A stretch of DNA of 64,000 nucleotides from UBA11606 sp039188975. Lineage in GTDB: Bacteria > Actinomycetota > Acidimicrobiia > Acidimicrobiales > Aldehydirespiratoraceae. The notes below the pieces were generated by a model. That model was not told the origin of the DNA, did no database searches, and was given only the letters and a program-made list of their open reading frames with translations. The position numbers were made by a program, and so were the translations under genes. How positions within the stretch are numbered: position 1 is the first letter of the stretch; every line of letters begins with the position of its first letter. This document shows, in pieces, positions 24,007-32,999 of this stretch. Where the stretch lies: NCBI GenBank assembly GCA_039188975.1, contig JBCCYT010000001.1, positions 27,885 through 91,884 of the forward strand, written 5' to 3'.

Positions 24007-24807
24007 ATGCCTGACCTTCTCGTCGAGAAGCGCGGTCACGTGATGATCGCCACCATGAATCGCCCCGAACGCAAGAACGCAATGACCTTGCAGATGTTCG
24101 GCCGGATGCGTGACGCGTGGAAGGAGGCGAGCGCCGACGACGAGATTCGCTGCATCGTGTTGACCGGAACGGGTGGCGACTTCTCCGCCGGTATGGATCT
24201 GCGGTCGCTCGCCGGCGATGCAGCCGAGGCCGACGACTGGGATGTGAAGGGCGCGTTCGCCGCCGAAGGCGCAGCGTTCATCTACGAAGGTCTCACCAAG
24301 ACGTACCGCCCGAGCAAGCCGATCATCGCCGCCGTCGAGGGGGTGGCGATCGCGGGTGGAACCGAGATTCTGCAAGGCACCGACATTCGGATCGCGGCGG
24401 AGTCAGCCACGTTCGGCGTCTCGGAGGTGCGCTGGTCGCTGTACCCGGCCGGCGGGTCGCCGGTGCGCTTGCCCCGTCAGATCGGCTACGCCGAGGCAGC
24501 TGACATCTTGCTCACCGGCAAGCACATCACGGCGAGCGAGGCGAAGTCGATCGGGTTGATCAGCCGGGTCGTCCCCGACGGATCAGCCCTCGACCACGCC
24601 TTGGAGGTCGCCGAGACGGTCGCTGGCAATGGCCCGCTGGCAGTGGAGGCGGTGCTGCGCACGATGCACGAGACGGTCGGGATGACCGAGGCCGAGGCGT
24701 GGGCTCACGAAAAGGAGTACGCCGACGCCGTCATGCAATCCGACGACGCCAAGGAAGGCCCCAAGGCCTTCGCCGAAAAGCGCACCCCCAACTTCCAGCG
24801 CAAGTGA
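24007..24807 (+). CDS. enoyl-CoA hydratase/isomerase family protein
   Basis: 266-residue crotonase-fold enzyme acting on acyl-CoA thioesters. The oxyanion-hole segments are FSAGMDLRSL (first peptide NH) and GVAIAGGTEILQGTDIRIA (second). The usual catalytic Glu positions are not both obvious: the region reads FGVSEVRWSLYPAGGSPVRL, with E in SEVRW. The C-terminal trimerisation tail is present (AKEGPKAFAEKRTPNF). The exact reaction (hydration, isomerisation or a side role in fatty or aromatic acid breakdown) cannot be told. Single gene with its own promoter, convergent with ppc, with 6 bases between stops. A second, different crotonase is at 47640. Confidence 0.85.
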   Translation: MPDLLVEKRGHVMIATMNRPERKNAMTLQMFGRMRDAWKEASADDEIRCIVLTGTGGDFSAGMDLRSLAGDAAEADDWDVKGAFAAEGAAFIYEGLTKTYRPSKPIIAAVEGVAIAGGTEILQGTDIRIAAESATFGVSEVRWSLYPAGGSPVRLPRQIGYAEAADILLTGKHITASEAKSIGLISRVVPDGSALDHALEVAETVAGNGPLAVEAVLRTMHETVGMTEAEAWAHEKEYADAVMQSDDAKEGPKAFAEKRTPNFQRK

Positions 24808-24813
24808 TGGCGT

Positions 24814-27534
24814 TCAGCCGGTGTTACGGAGGCCGGCGGCGACGCCGTTGATGGTGAGGAGCAGGGCCCGCTGCAATCGGGCTTCCTCCGCAGGGTGCGG
24901 AACGCCGGCTCGGCTTCGGGCCAACAGGTCGACCTGGAGGATGTTGATCGGGTCGAGATAGATGTCGCGCACGTTGAGCGTGCGACGCAGGATCGGCAGA
25001 TCGTCGAGCAGATCACCGCCGGTGATCTTGCTGACCTGCTCCAGCGTGAGCGCATGTTCGTTCGCGACGTCCTCGAGGATGTGGTGGATCGCCGGGTCGA
25101 CCAGGTTGGTCACATAGTGACGAGCGATCGCCAGATCGGTCTTGGCGAGCGTCATCTCGACGTTGGAGATGAAGGTGCGGAAGAACTGCCAGTTCTCGTA
25201 CATCTTCGCCAGCGCATCGGCATGACCGGCCTCAACCGCGGCCGAGAGGGCGGTACCCACCCCGAACCAGCCGGGGATGATTTGGCGGGACTGGGTCCAG
25301 CCGAACACCCACGGAATCGCCCGCAGATCAGAGAGGTCACCACCGCCCTTGCGGCGCGACGGACGCGACCCGATGTTCATCGCACCGAGTTCTTCAACGG
25401 GCGTTGCCGTGTTGAAGTACTCGACGAGGCCGTCCTGTTCGACGAAGCCGCGGTAGCGAGCAAACGCGGCGGTCGACATCGTTTCCATGACGTCGTTCCA
25501 GACCGCGACGTCTTCCGGCGCGTTGCGGGGCTTGCGGTGCGCGATCGACGCCTCGACCACGGCAGAGAACGCCAGGTCGAGGTTGCGGTTGGCGATCTCT
25601 GGAAGCCCGAACTTGTCGGCGATGACTTCCCCCTGCTCGGTGGTCTTCATCGCCCCGCGAATGGCGCCCGCGGGCTGTGAGAGGATCGCCGAGTGGGTGG
25701 GGCCGCCGCCGCGGCCGACGGTACCGCCGCGGCCGTGGAAGACGGTGATCTCGACACCGCTCTCGTCGGCGACCTCGGAGATGGTGCGCAACGCCTTGTG
25801 GATCTCCCACTGTGACGTGGTGATGCCACCGTCCTTGTTGGAGTCGGAATATCCGACCATCACCTCTTGCACGTCGCCGCGGAGAGCAACGAGCTTGCGG
25901 TAGGCCGGGATCGCGAAGAGCTCGCGCAACACGGGCCCGATCGCACGAAGGTCGCCGATGGTCTCGAACAGTGGCACGAACCCGAGCCGAGCGACGTCGG
26001 CGGACAGGTCGATCAAGCCAACATCGCGGGCGAGCACGGCGGGGGCGAGTATGTCGTCGACGCCCTGGGTCATCGAGATGATGTAGCTCTCGATGATGTC
26101 GTCGCCGTAGGCATCCATGCGCTCACGCAGCACCTGGAAGAGCTGGCGGGTCTCGTCCGAGTTGCCTGTCTGCTGCGCCGCCAGTGGCCGGGGTGATCCG
26201 AGCTCGTCGGCCAACAGAGCAGCACGGCCGGGCTTGTCGAGGTGCTCGTAGTCGGTGCCGACCGCGGCGAAGAGCGCCGACAGGGTCGCGTGATGCTTCG
26301 ACGCGTGCTGGCGGATGTCGAGCGTCGCGAGATGGAACCCCACGAGATCGACGAGCCGCCGAACGCGGGCGAGTCGGCCATTGGCGATCAGCGAGCCCTC
26401 AGCCGCCATCAGGGAGCGGGCGAGGACATCGAGATCGTCAGCCAGTTCGGCCGGCCGGGTGTACGAACGAGGCCCGGGAGGCGTCTCTGCTGCTTCGAGC
26501 AGACGCTGATGCATGACCGAGAGCCGCTGCCGGTAGGGCTCCCCGGCGCTGAGCGCACGGAACCGGGCCCGGACCTTCGGAAAGGTCTCGTCGTCGGCAT
26601 CGAGCTGCGCCTGGAGCTCGGGCGTGATCGTGCGAACCGCTGTCGAGATGCTGAGCTCGGCCGAAAGCTCCTCGATCTCACTGATGAGGAGCCGAAGGGC
26701 GCGGGCCCGTTGGAAATCGAGCACCTCACAGGTCGTGGCTGGCGTGACGTTGGGGTTGCCGTCGCGGTCGCCGCCAACCCACGAGCCGAACCGCAAGGGC
26801 TGGGAGCCGGGATTGAGACGAAGCCCGGTGCCGAGCGAGCGAAGCGCAGCGTCGATGTCGTCGAGTAGCTCGGGTACGCCTTCTTCGAGCATCTCTCCGA
26901 GGAAGTAGAGGATTGAGCGGGCTTCGTCGACCGGATCGGGTTTCTCGCGTCGCAGCTCGTCGGTTTGCCAGATCATGTCGAGCAGTTCGTCTATGCGGCG
27001 ATCGATGCGGGCGACGACAGCGTCCTCACCCTCGGTCATGCGTTGCTCGATCAGCATCGCGATCTCGGCGAGTTTGTCGAGGATGCTGCGCCTCGACGCC
27101 TCGGTGGGGTGCGCGGTGAAGACCGGATAGAGCTGCACCTTGTTGGCGGCCGCCGCGACCTCGTCGGGCGTGAAGCCCAGCTCGACGAGACGGGCGACGG
27201 TCTCGGAGAAACGCTTCGAGGCGGTGGTGCGGTTCTCGGCGAGGTCGTCGATGCGGTGGACCTGCTCGGTGGTGTTGGCCAGATGGAAGTACGTCGTGAA
27301 TGCGCGCACCAGTTCGATCGCTCGGATGACGTCGGTGTCTCCGAGTGAGTCGGTCAGCTCCTTGCCGACCGAGTCATCTCCTTCTCGCAAGGCCCGGGCG
27401 AGGGTGCGCACCTGCTCGACCTGTTCGAGTAATTCGGGGCCAACCTGGCGCACGAGCGTGTCGCCGAGCTGGCTCCCGAGCCGGCGGATGTCACGGCGGA
27501 GGGCGGCGTCGAGCTGATCGAGATCGTCGGTCAC
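24814..27534 (-). CDS. ppc: phosphoenolpyruvate carboxylase
   Basis: Anaplerotic carboxylation of PEP to oxaloacetate. It is 906 residues, full length. It has the catalytic histidine motif FTAHPTEASRRSILDKL, GGDRDGNPNVTP, the second signature VMVGYSDSNKDGG, the Gly-rich loop FHGRGGTVGRGGGP, WVFGWTQSR, and the conserved RNTG C-terminus that closes the active site. The frame stays open to 27699, but GTG at 27534 (VTDDLDQLDAALRRDIR) fits the family N-terminus and has the correctly spaced -10 box, which begins with the stop codon of the next gene upstream. Confidence 0.95.
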   Translation of the reverse strand: MTDDLDQLDAALRRDIRRLGSQLGDTLVRQVGPELLEQVEQVRTLARALREGDDSVGKELTDSLGDTDVIRAIELVRAFTTYFHLANTTEQVHRIDDLAENRTTASKRFSETVARLVELGFTPDEVAAAANKVQLYPVFTAHPTEASRRSILDKLAEIAMLIEQRMTEGEDAVVARIDRRIDELLDMIWQTDELRREKPDPVDEARSILYFLGEMLEEGVPELLDDIDAALRSLGTGLRLNPGSQPLRFGSWVGGDRDGNPNVTPATTCEVLDFQRARALRLLISEIEELSAELSISTAVRTITPELQAQLDADDETFPKVRARFRALSAGEPYRQRLSVMHQRLLEAAETPPGPRSYTRPAELADDLDVLARSLMAAEGSLIANGRLARVRRLVDLVGFHLATLDIRQHASKHHATLSALFAAVGTDYEHLDKPGRAALLADELGSPRPLAAQQTGNSDETRQLFQVLRERMDAYGDDIIESYIISMTQGVDDILAPAVLARDVGLIDLSADVARLGFVPLFETIGDLRAIGPVLRELFAIPAYRKLVALRGDVQEVMVGYSDSNKDGGITTSQWEIHKALRTISEVADESGVEITVFHGRGGTVGRGGGPTHSAILSQPAGAIRGAMKTTEQGEVIADKFGLPEIANRNLDLAFSAVVEASIAHRKPRNAPEDVAVWNDVMETMSTAAFARYRGFVEQDGLVEYFNTATPVEELGAMNIGSRPSRRKGGGDLSDLRAIPWVFGWTQSRQIIPGWFGVGTALSAAVEAGHADALAKMYENWQFFRTFISNVEMTLAKTDLAIARHYVTNLVDPAIHHILEDVANEHALTLEQVSKITGGDLLDDLPILRRTLNVRDIYLDPINILQVDLLARSRAGVPHPAEEARLQRALLLTINGVAAGLRNTG

Positions 27535-27541
27535 AACGACC

Positions 27542-27547
27542 AACCTA
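27542..27547 (-). promoter_or_regulatory. -10 box of ppc, starting with the upstream stop codon
   Basis: Minus-strand TAGGTT ends 7 bases before the GTG at 27534. Its first three bases are the TAG stop of the HAD gene (27545-27547). Confidence 0.6.
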
Positions 27548-28210
27548 GCGACTCGGGTCGGGCCGCCGTCCGTGCAATCGATCGCCTTCGGAAACACCGG
27601 GCAAGGTCGGCTGCACTCCGTTGATTCCAGACCACGTGGTGTAGCGATCGAGCACGATTTCCTCGACGTCGGACCAGGTCGCCGCCCGAGGTCCGGCAAA
27701 CTCTCGGTTGTAGGGCTGATCGAACACGATCAGCTCGTTGCCAGCGTTGCGTAGTGACGTGATGTTGCTCGGCGAGTCATCGATGTACAGATTGGCTTCG
27801 ACCTGGGGCTTGGCGCCGAGGAAGCACAGATCTCGGTAGGGGATCCGGGCCTCGTCGAGCCATCCGACCGTGTCGGTCACCGCGGCCTGATGGCCCCAAT
27901 TCACGTAGAGCCGGTGGGTGATGATGCGGATCCAGACGCCGGCGTCACTGAGCCGCCAGAGCGCCTCGGCAGCATCGGGGAAGGGTTCGAGGTGGCGAAA
28001 CATGTGCTCGTCGACGACCGCGCGGCGGTGATGACGTTCGAAGTCTCCGGGACCGAATCCCCACTCGGTGAAGTCCCAGTCGCGCTCGATCGGCAAGCTC
28101 GACGGATCGACGCCGAGGTTGGCGGCAACACTCGCCTGTAAGCCGAGGGTGTAGTCGGCGCAGACGCCGTCGAGGTCGACACCAAAGATGAATGCGTCGG
28201 GGGCCGCCAT
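27545..28210 (-). CDS. HAD-superfamily 5'-nucleotidase-like protein
   Basis: 221 residues. HAD motif I is FGVDLDGVCADY (D12, D14), motif II near IRIITHRL, and the acidic motif IV is NLYIDDSPSNI. The arrangement and the WGHQAAVTDTVGWLD segment resemble the 5'(3')-deoxyribonucleotidase (NT5C) group, which dephosphorylates deoxynucleoside monophosphates. The C-terminal 30 residues (from WSGINGVQPTLPG) are an extra, poorly structured tail. ATG start; 15 bases separate it from the SDR gene upstream and it probably shares that transcript. Its TAG stop forms part of the ppc promoter. Confidence 0.72.
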   Translation of the reverse strand: MAAPDAFIFGVDLDGVCADYTLGLQASVAANLGVDPSSLPIERDWDFTEWGFGPGDFERHHRRAVVDEHMFRHLEPFPDAAEALWRLSDAGVWIRIITHRLYVNWGHQAAVTDTVGWLDEARIPYRDLCFLGAKPQVEANLYIDDSPSNITSLRNAGNELIVFDQPYNREFAGPRAATWSDVEEIVLDRYTTWSGINGVQPTLPGVSEGDRLHGRRPDPSR

Positions 28211-28225
28211 GTCGTGTCGTCTCTC

Positions 28226-28978
28226 TCAGGCTGCGGTCAGGCCGCCGTCGGCGCTGAGGATGCTGCCGTGAATGTTGGCGGCGTCGTCACTTGCGAGGAA
28301 TGCGAAGAACGCGGCGATCTGCTCGGGACTGCTGGGGTCGCGATAGCCGATGTGGTTTTGCATCAAGGAGAAGTCGATGTCGTCAGCGAGCTGGAAGTTG
28401 TGCACGAGTGGGGTGTCGATTCCTCCGGGGGCGATGGCGTTGATGCGCACCCCGGTTTTGACGAACTCCATGGCGAGGGCTCGCGTGAGATTGACGATGC
28501 CGCCCTTCGTGGCGCAATACGGGACGGTGTAGGCCTGCCCGATGAGCCCGGCGTTCGATGCGATGTTGATCAGACAGCCGCCGCGTTCGAGCAGGTGAGG
28601 CATCGTTGCCTGAGCGATGAAGAACGGTCCCTTCAGGTTGATCTCGTTCATGAGATCCCAGTCCGCCTCGGTGACGTCGGCGAGATGATGCTGGCGGGCG
28701 ATGCCGGCGATGTTGCCGACGATGTCGATGCCGCCGTGTTGACGGACACAGTCGTCGACCGCATCTCGAATCCCGTCGACGGAGCGAACGTCGACCATGC
28801 GAGCGGTGAAAATTCCGCCGTCGGACCCGATCAGATCCGCGGTCTCGGCCATGCCGGTCTCGTCGACGTCGACCCCGTAGACGGTTGCGCCTTCGCGGGC
28901 CAGCCGGATCGAGGTGGCGCGACCGACCCCGCTCGCCACGCCGGTGAGGAACGCAATCTTGTCCGTGAAACGTGTCAT
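28226..28978 (-). CDS. short-chain dehydrogenase/reductase
   Basis: 250-residue classical SDR. NAD(P)-binding TGVASGVGRATSIRL; D in VDVDETG at the end of strand 2, which favours NAD over NADP; NIAGIA in strand 4; and catalytic Ser, Tyr and Lys in NIASNAGLIGQAYTVPYCATKGG. The last residues ILSADGGLTA are typical. The alcohol or ketone substrate is unknown. The ATG at 28978 (MTRFTDKIAFLTG) is chosen over a GTG two codons earlier from the -10 spacing. Divergent from the thioesterase gene. Confidence 0.88.
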   Translation of the reverse strand: MTRFTDKIAFLTGVASGVGRATSIRLAREGATVYGVDVDETGMAETADLIGSDGGIFTARMVDVRSVDGIRDAVDDCVRQHGGIDIVGNIAGIARQHHLADVTEADWDLMNEINLKGPFFIAQATMPHLLERGGCLINIASNAGLIGQAYTVPYCATKGGIVNLTRALAMEFVKTGVRINAIAPGGIDTPLVHNFQLADDIDFSLMQNHIGYRDPSSPEQIAAFFAFLASDDAANIHGSILSADGGLTAA

Positions 28979-28986
28979 TGGCACGG

Positions 28987-28992
28987 ATCGTA
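28987..28992 (-). promoter_or_regulatory. -10 box of the SDR gene (leaderless)
   Basis: Minus-strand TACGAT ends 8 bases before the ATG at 28978. Confidence 0.45.
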
Positions 28993-29040
28993 CCGGCCTC
29001 CGAAAGGGCGGGCGATTCGATCACGACCGAGGGCGTGTCC

Positions 29041-29046
29041 TACCGT
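29041..29046 (+). promoter_or_regulatory. -10 box of the thioesterase gene (leaderless)
   Basis: TACCGT ends 6 bases before the GTG at 29053. Confidence 0.5.
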
Positions 29047-29052
29047 GCCCCG

Positions 29053-29715
29053 GTGAGCACCCCTGAACAGTTCGTCGCCGCCCTTCGCCGAGTGAATACC
29101 GCTGCCCGCGTCGGCCTGCTGGATGACCTCGAGCTCGACGCCGATGTCGAGATGTTGCACCGGTTGGCGGAACGGATCGATGCGGTGGCCGTCGACCAAC
29201 CTCGGATGCAAGCCGCGCTGACCGCGGCTGACCTCAACGACCAGATGGCGAAGGCGCTCGTTGCCGGGACCGACGGGCGGGCCGCGCGGATTCGAGAGGT
29301 CGGCATCGAGGGGTTTTTCCCGTACAGCCCCTACGTCGGACCGCTGAACCCGATTGCGCCCCCGGTGTCTTTTCGCGTTGAGCAACGGAGCCCATTTGCG
29401 GAGGTACACGCCGAGCACCGCTTCGACCCGATCACGAACGGCCCACCCAACGGCGTACACGGTGGTGTGATCGCGGGCGTGTTCGATGAACTGCTCGGTT
29501 GCGTTTGTGTCGTGAACGACGTGGCCGGGTTCACCGGCACGCTGACGGTCCGCTACCGGTCTCTCACCCCGCTCGGGGAGCCGATCTCCCTGCGGGGACG
29601 AATCGACCGGGTCGAGGGGCGCAAGACCTTTGCCTCCGGCACGTTTCATCACGGCGACACCCTGTGCGCGGAAGCCGACGGCGTGTTCATTGCCGTGGAG
29701 GCACCTCGGGCGTGA
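29053..29715 (+). CDS. PaaI-type acyl-CoA thioesterase
   Basis: 220 residues. The C-terminal half is a hotdog domain of the PaaI/4HBT group: NGVHGGVIAGVFDELLG with the catalytic Asp or Glu region, then TGTLTVRYRSLTPLGEPI and SGTFHHGDTLCAEADGVF. The N-terminal 90 residues (STPEQFVAALRRVNTAARVG onward) are a helical region not found in simple PaaI. It should hydrolyse an acyl-CoA thioester. The GTG at 29053 is supported by the -10 box; an upstream reading from 28972 has no family similarity. Its 3' end overlaps the convergent gluconokinase gene by 29 bp. Confidence 0.75.
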   Translation: MSTPEQFVAALRRVNTAARVGLLDDLELDADVEMLHRLAERIDAVAVDQPRMQAALTAADLNDQMAKALVAGTDGRAARIREVGIEGFFPYSPYVGPLNPIAPPVSFRVEQRSPFAEVHAEHRFDPITNGPPNGVHGGVIAGVFDELLGCVCVVNDVAGFTGTLTVRYRSLTPLGEPISLRGRIDRVEGRKTFASGTFHHGDTLCAEADGVFIAVEAPRA

Positions 29716-30193
29716 CCGCGGCGATGGCGTCGGCGACCACACGGTCGATCTCCTGATCGGCCGCGAGGATCACCACGTCGGGCTCGTCTCCGGGCCACTC
29801 CAGCGTCTCGAGCTGGTCGCGAAGCAGGCTCGACGGCATGAAGTGGTCGGTTCGGGTCTCGATGCGGCGCCGCAGCTCGTCCTCACGGACGTCGAGGTGC
29901 ACGAACCGAATCGGGCGATCGGCAGTGTGGCGAAGCCGTTCGCGGTAGACGACCTTGAGCGCCGAACAGGCGACGACGACCTCGCGCTGGGCGAGTTCAG
30001 ACCCGACCACATCGAGCCATGGCGCACGGTCGGCATCGGTCAGTGGTTCGCCGGCTCGCATCTTGGCCACGTTGGATGGCGGATGGAGATCGTCGCCGTC
30101 GACGAAGGGAATCCGGAGCGCAGTGGCCAGGCGCTGGCCGACGGCTGACTTGCCCGAAGCCGATACCCCCATGACGATGACCGGGGTCGCCAT
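29687..30193 (-). CDS. gntK: gluconokinase
   Basis: P-loop kinase of the GntK family, phosphorylating D-gluconate to 6-phosphogluconate. It is 168 residues, the usual size. Walker A is GVSASGKS (9-16); FVDGDDLHPPSNVAKM, REVVVACSALKVVYRERLR and HFMPSSLLRDQLETLE are family blocks. The ATG overlaps the stop of the upstream enolase-superfamily gene (ATGA), so both are made together; gluconate or a related sugar acid may be the shared substrate class. A frame extension to 30310 is antisense-like and has no similarity. Confidence 0.9.
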   Translation of the reverse strand: MATPVIVMGVSASGKSAVGQRLATALRIPFVDGDDLHPPSNVAKMRAGEPLTDADRAPWLDVVGSELAQREVVVACSALKVVYRERLRHTADRPIRFVHLDVREDELRRRIETRTDHFMPSSLLRDQLETLEWPGDEPDVVILAADQEIDRVVADAIAAVTPEVPPRQ

Positions 30194-31311
30194 CAGCGAA
30201 AGACAGCGACCGGAGGCGGCCAGCGGTCGACATCGGGTTCGACACCGAGGCCGGGGCCGTCGGGGACGGCGACCGAACCACCGACGGGCATGACTGCTGG
30301 GGTGCGGCACGGGTAGGCCGGCTCCTGATACGGATACGAAATCCAGGTGCCCTCGTAGACGTGGTCAGGAACAGTGGCACCCATGTGGACGGTGGCGGCG
30401 GCGGTGAGGTCGCCGCCCCACGTGTCGTCGATGGTCAACGGCACGCTGTGCTCGGCACAGAGGTCGCGTACGAGCCGAAGCGGCGTGATCCCTCCGATGC
30501 GGGACAGTTTCATACCGAACCCCTGCGCGACGCCCTCGGCGATCGCACGGGTGACGGTGGGGACGTCGACGGTGGACTCGTCGAGAAAGAGTGGGTGGTT
30601 GAGTTTGTCGGCGATTCGGCGGTGTTCGTCGTAGGTCCGGCAGGGTTGCTCGATCGTGAGGGGCACAGATCGACACGCGATCGAGAACTCGAGAGTGTCG
30701 CGCATCGTCCATCCCCGATTCGGGTCGACCAGGAGGCGCGTCGTGGGGGAGAGGGCATCGGCGACAGCGAGCACGGTGTCGATGTCGTCGGCCAGTGGAC
30801 GGCCGCCGGCCTTGACCTGGATGCGTCGGTAGCCCTCGGCCTCGCGTTTGGCGGCGGCTGCGGCGGTGCGCTCGACGGTGTCGGGCATGACGCCGTAGTA
30901 GGACGGGACCGACGGGCGGACCGCGCCGCCGAGGAGGTCGCACAATCGCTCGTCGTAGTGTTTCGCGGCAAGGTCCCAGCAGGCGACGTCCACTGCTGCT
31001 TTTGCGTATCGGTGCCCGTGAAGGGCGGTGTCCATCGCTCGGTAGACGAGACTGGAACGGCGAGGATCAGCACCGATCAGCACCGGTGCGATCTCGGCGA
31101 TGGCGGCTCGAGCACCGAGCGCATGTTGTTCTTGATAGGTCGGGCCGAGCGGGGTTGTCTCGCCGAAGCCTCGAAGACCGGTGTCGGTGATGACTTCGAC
31201 CACCGTCGAGTCGAGTCCGGAGACCTCGCTGGTGGACATCTGGTACATCCCATCGGCGACGACGATGTCGTGCTGGTGCACCCGGATCTCGGCGATCTGC
31301 ATGGCCCGCAT
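30193..31311 (-). CDS. mandelate racemase/muconate lactonizing enzyme family protein
   Basis: 372-residue enolase-superfamily enzyme. EVSGLDSTVVEVITDTG then GFGETTPLGPTY in the capping domain closely resembles cis-3-hydroxy-L-proline dehydratases and 4-hydroxyproline (betaine) epimerases. Catalytic and metal residues by family are K in RIQVKAGG, D in LLVDPNRGW, E in LTIEQPC, D/E in LFLDEST and K in GMKLSRIGG. The reaction, dehydration or epimerisation of a hydroxy-amino acid or acid sugar, is inferred. Coupled to gntK, which would suit an acid-sugar route instead. ATG at 31311 with GAGG 6 bases upstream; ATG at 31302 is possible. Confidence 0.8.
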   Translation of the reverse strand: MRAMQIAEIRVHQHDIVVADGMYQMSTSEVSGLDSTVVEVITDTGLRGFGETTPLGPTYQEQHALGARAAIAEIAPVLIGADPRRSSLVYRAMDTALHGHRYAKAAVDVACWDLAAKHYDERLCDLLGGAVRPSVPSYYGVMPDTVERTAAAAAKREAEGYRRIQVKAGGRPLADDIDTVLAVADALSPTTRLLVDPNRGWTMRDTLEFSIACRSVPLTIEQPCRTYDEHRRIADKLNHPLFLDESTVDVPTVTRAIAEGVAQGFGMKLSRIGGITPLRLVRDLCAEHSVPLTIDDTWGGDLTAAATVHMGATVPDHVYEGTWISYPYQEPAYPCRTPAVMPVGGSVAVPDGPGLGVEPDVDRWPPPVAVFR

Positions 31312-31322
31312 GGTGCCTCAGA

Positions 31323-31985
31323 TCAGTGTCGGTGGGCGAGCCGATCCTGCCGGGTGATTGCGTCGGACCACCAGACCCCATTTGGCCCGTCGGGAATGTG
31401 GCGATAGGTGAGACTCATGCGAGGTGGTGCGCTGCGCATCTTCGGGACCGCATGCTCCCAGGCGTGCTGGCACGCGCCGCCCATGACCAGCAGATCGCCC
31501 GAGTTGAGCACGAACCGATGGCTGGGCGCGTCGCCTTGCATCGGCCGCAGCGAGAATCGTCGTGGACCGCCGAGCGACACGATCGCAACGATCGGATCGA
31601 CCTCGTGCATGCCGATGCGGTCGGCGTGCCAGGCGACCGAGTCGTCGCCGTTGCGGTAGTAGTTGACGAAGCCACACGTCAGGCCCTCGCCGTAACGGGC
31701 TTCGAGGGCGGCGGGAATCTCGGCCAGAATGCGACGCCGAGCGACCTGTTGGGGGTCGATGGTGGCGTGAAGCCGCGGCTCATCGACCAGCTTGCCGTAC
31801 ATCGGCCGGCGGCCCGCTCGCCAGGGCAGCGTCTCGGCCAGGTCGGCGAGCAGGTCATCAGCCCCGGCCAGCCACCCGTCGGCATGGTCGACCCAGCACA
31901 GCTCGTCGAGGTGGTGGCGAGTGACCCACCGGTCGGTGACCGATGGCTCGCCGAGCGCAAAGAGCGTGGTCTGGTACGCGTGCAC
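31323..31985 (-). CDS. AlkB-like 2-oxoglutarate/Fe(II) dioxygenase
   Basis: 220 residues with the AlkB double-stranded beta-helix: YGKLVDEPR and FVNYYRNGDDSVAWHAD, metal ligands H120, D122 and H178 (CQHAWEHAVPK), and 2-oxoglutarate arginines near 189 and 195 (RMSLTYRHI). Bacterial AlkB proteins demethylate alkylated bases in DNA or RNA. The sequence is closer to the ALKBH2/3-type group than to E. coli AlkB because of the PRLHATID and GGPRRFSLR blocks. GTG start. Followed after 11 bases by the enolase-superfamily gene, so perhaps transcribed with it, though no functional link is apparent. Confidence 0.85.
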   Translation of the reverse strand: MHAYQTTLFALGEPSVTDRWVTRHHLDELCWVDHADGWLAGADDLLADLAETLPWRAGRRPMYGKLVDEPRLHATIDPQQVARRRILAEIPAALEARYGEGLTCGFVNYYRNGDDSVAWHADRIGMHEVDPIVAIVSLGGPRRFSLRPMQGDAPSHRFVLNSGDLLVMGGACQHAWEHAVPKMRSAPPRMSLTYRHIPDGPNGVWWSDAITRQDRLAHRH

Positions 31986-31991
31986 CCCACC

Positions 31992-31997
31992 AGACTA
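31992..31997 (-). promoter_or_regulatory. -10 box of the AlkB-like gene (leaderless)
   Basis: Minus-strand TAGTCT ends 6 bases before the GTG at 31985. Confidence 0.5.
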
Positions 31998-32027
31998 GCG
32001 AACAGATGTTCGCTTCGCCAGGGTGGC

Positions 32028-32999
32028 TCAGACGCGGCTGGACGCCACGAAGTGGCCGGGCGACACTTCGGTCAACGCCGAGTCGGACTCGCTGTAGTCG
32101 AAGTCCTCTTCCATGATCTCGCGAGTCCGGGTCTTCTCGACATCGGGATCGGGGATCGGCACCGCCGACAGCAACACCTTGGTGTAGGGGTGGACGGGGT
32201 TCTCGTACAGCTCTTCGGTCTCGGCGAGTTCGACGATCTTGCCCTTGAACATCACCGCCACTCGGTCACAGAGGTACCGAATCATGCTGAGGTCGTGAGC
32301 GATGAACAGGTAGGTGAGGTTGAGCTCGTCCTGGAGATCCTTCAACAGGTTGACGACCTGAGCCTGGATCGACACGTCGAGGGCCGAGATCGGCTCGTCG
32401 GCGATGATGAACTCGGGCTCGGCCGCAAGCGCCCGGGCGATGCCGATCCGCTGACGCTGCCCGCCAGAGAACTCATGGGGGTACCGGTTGACGAAGCGGC
32501 GGTTGAGGCCGACGAGCTCGAGCAAGTCCTCGATGCGGTTCTGGAACGCCTCTTTGGGGATCGGCTGATGAACCTGCAGCGCTTCCTCGACGCTGCGCCC
32601 CACGGTCATACGGGGATTGAGGCAGGCGGCGGGATCCTGAAAGATCATCTGCATGTGGCGCCGCATCTCGCGCAACGGCCGGCCGGTCAACCCGACGATT
32701 TCCTGGTTGCGGAACTGGATCGAGCCCGACGTCGGTTCATAGAGGCGAAGCAGGGTCCGCCCGGTGGTGCTCTTGCCGCTGCCGGACTCGCCGACGAGGC
32801 CGAGGGTTTCGCCCGGGTAGATGTTGAACGAGACGTCGTCGACGGCCTTGACGGCCCCGACCTGGCGCTGAAACAAGATGCCCTGCGTGATCGGGAAGTG
32901 CTTCACCAGATTGGTGACCTTCAGCAGCGGTTGTGGCGGAGCGATCGGGGGTGCGGCAAGCGAGCTGCCGCCGGCGTCAGGGGTGGGAGTGTCAGACAT
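32028..32999 (-). CDS. oppF: oligopeptide/dipeptide ABC transporter ATPase (OppF type)
   Basis: 323-residue ATP-binding subunit of a peptide or nickel-type importer. Walker A GESGSGKST (70-78), Q-loop MIFQDP, signature FSGGQRQRIGIARAL, Walker B FIIADEP and the switch AHDLSM. The C-terminal oligo_HPY extension (PVHPYTKVLLSAVPIPDP) marks the OppD/OppF group. A 25-residue Pro/Ala N-terminal extension precedes the domain. The start overlaps the end of oppD by 8 bases. It would pair with OppD on permease proteins that are not encoded in this window. Confidence 0.9.
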   Translation of the reverse strand: MSDTPTPDAGGSSLAAPPIAPPQPLLKVTNLVKHFPITQGILFQRQVGAVKAVDDVSFNIYPGETLGLVGESGSGKSTTGRTLLRLYEPTSGSIQFRNQEIVGLTGRPLREMRRHMQMIFQDPAACLNPRMTVGRSVEEALQVHQPIPKEAFQNRIEDLLELVGLNRRFVNRYPHEFSGGQRQRIGIARALAAEPEFIIADEPISALDVSIQAQVVNLLKDLQDELNLTYLFIAHDLSMIRYLCDRVAVMFKGKIVELAETEELYENPVHPYTKVLLSAVPIPDPDVEKTRTREIMEEDFDYSESDSALTEVSPGHFVASSRV

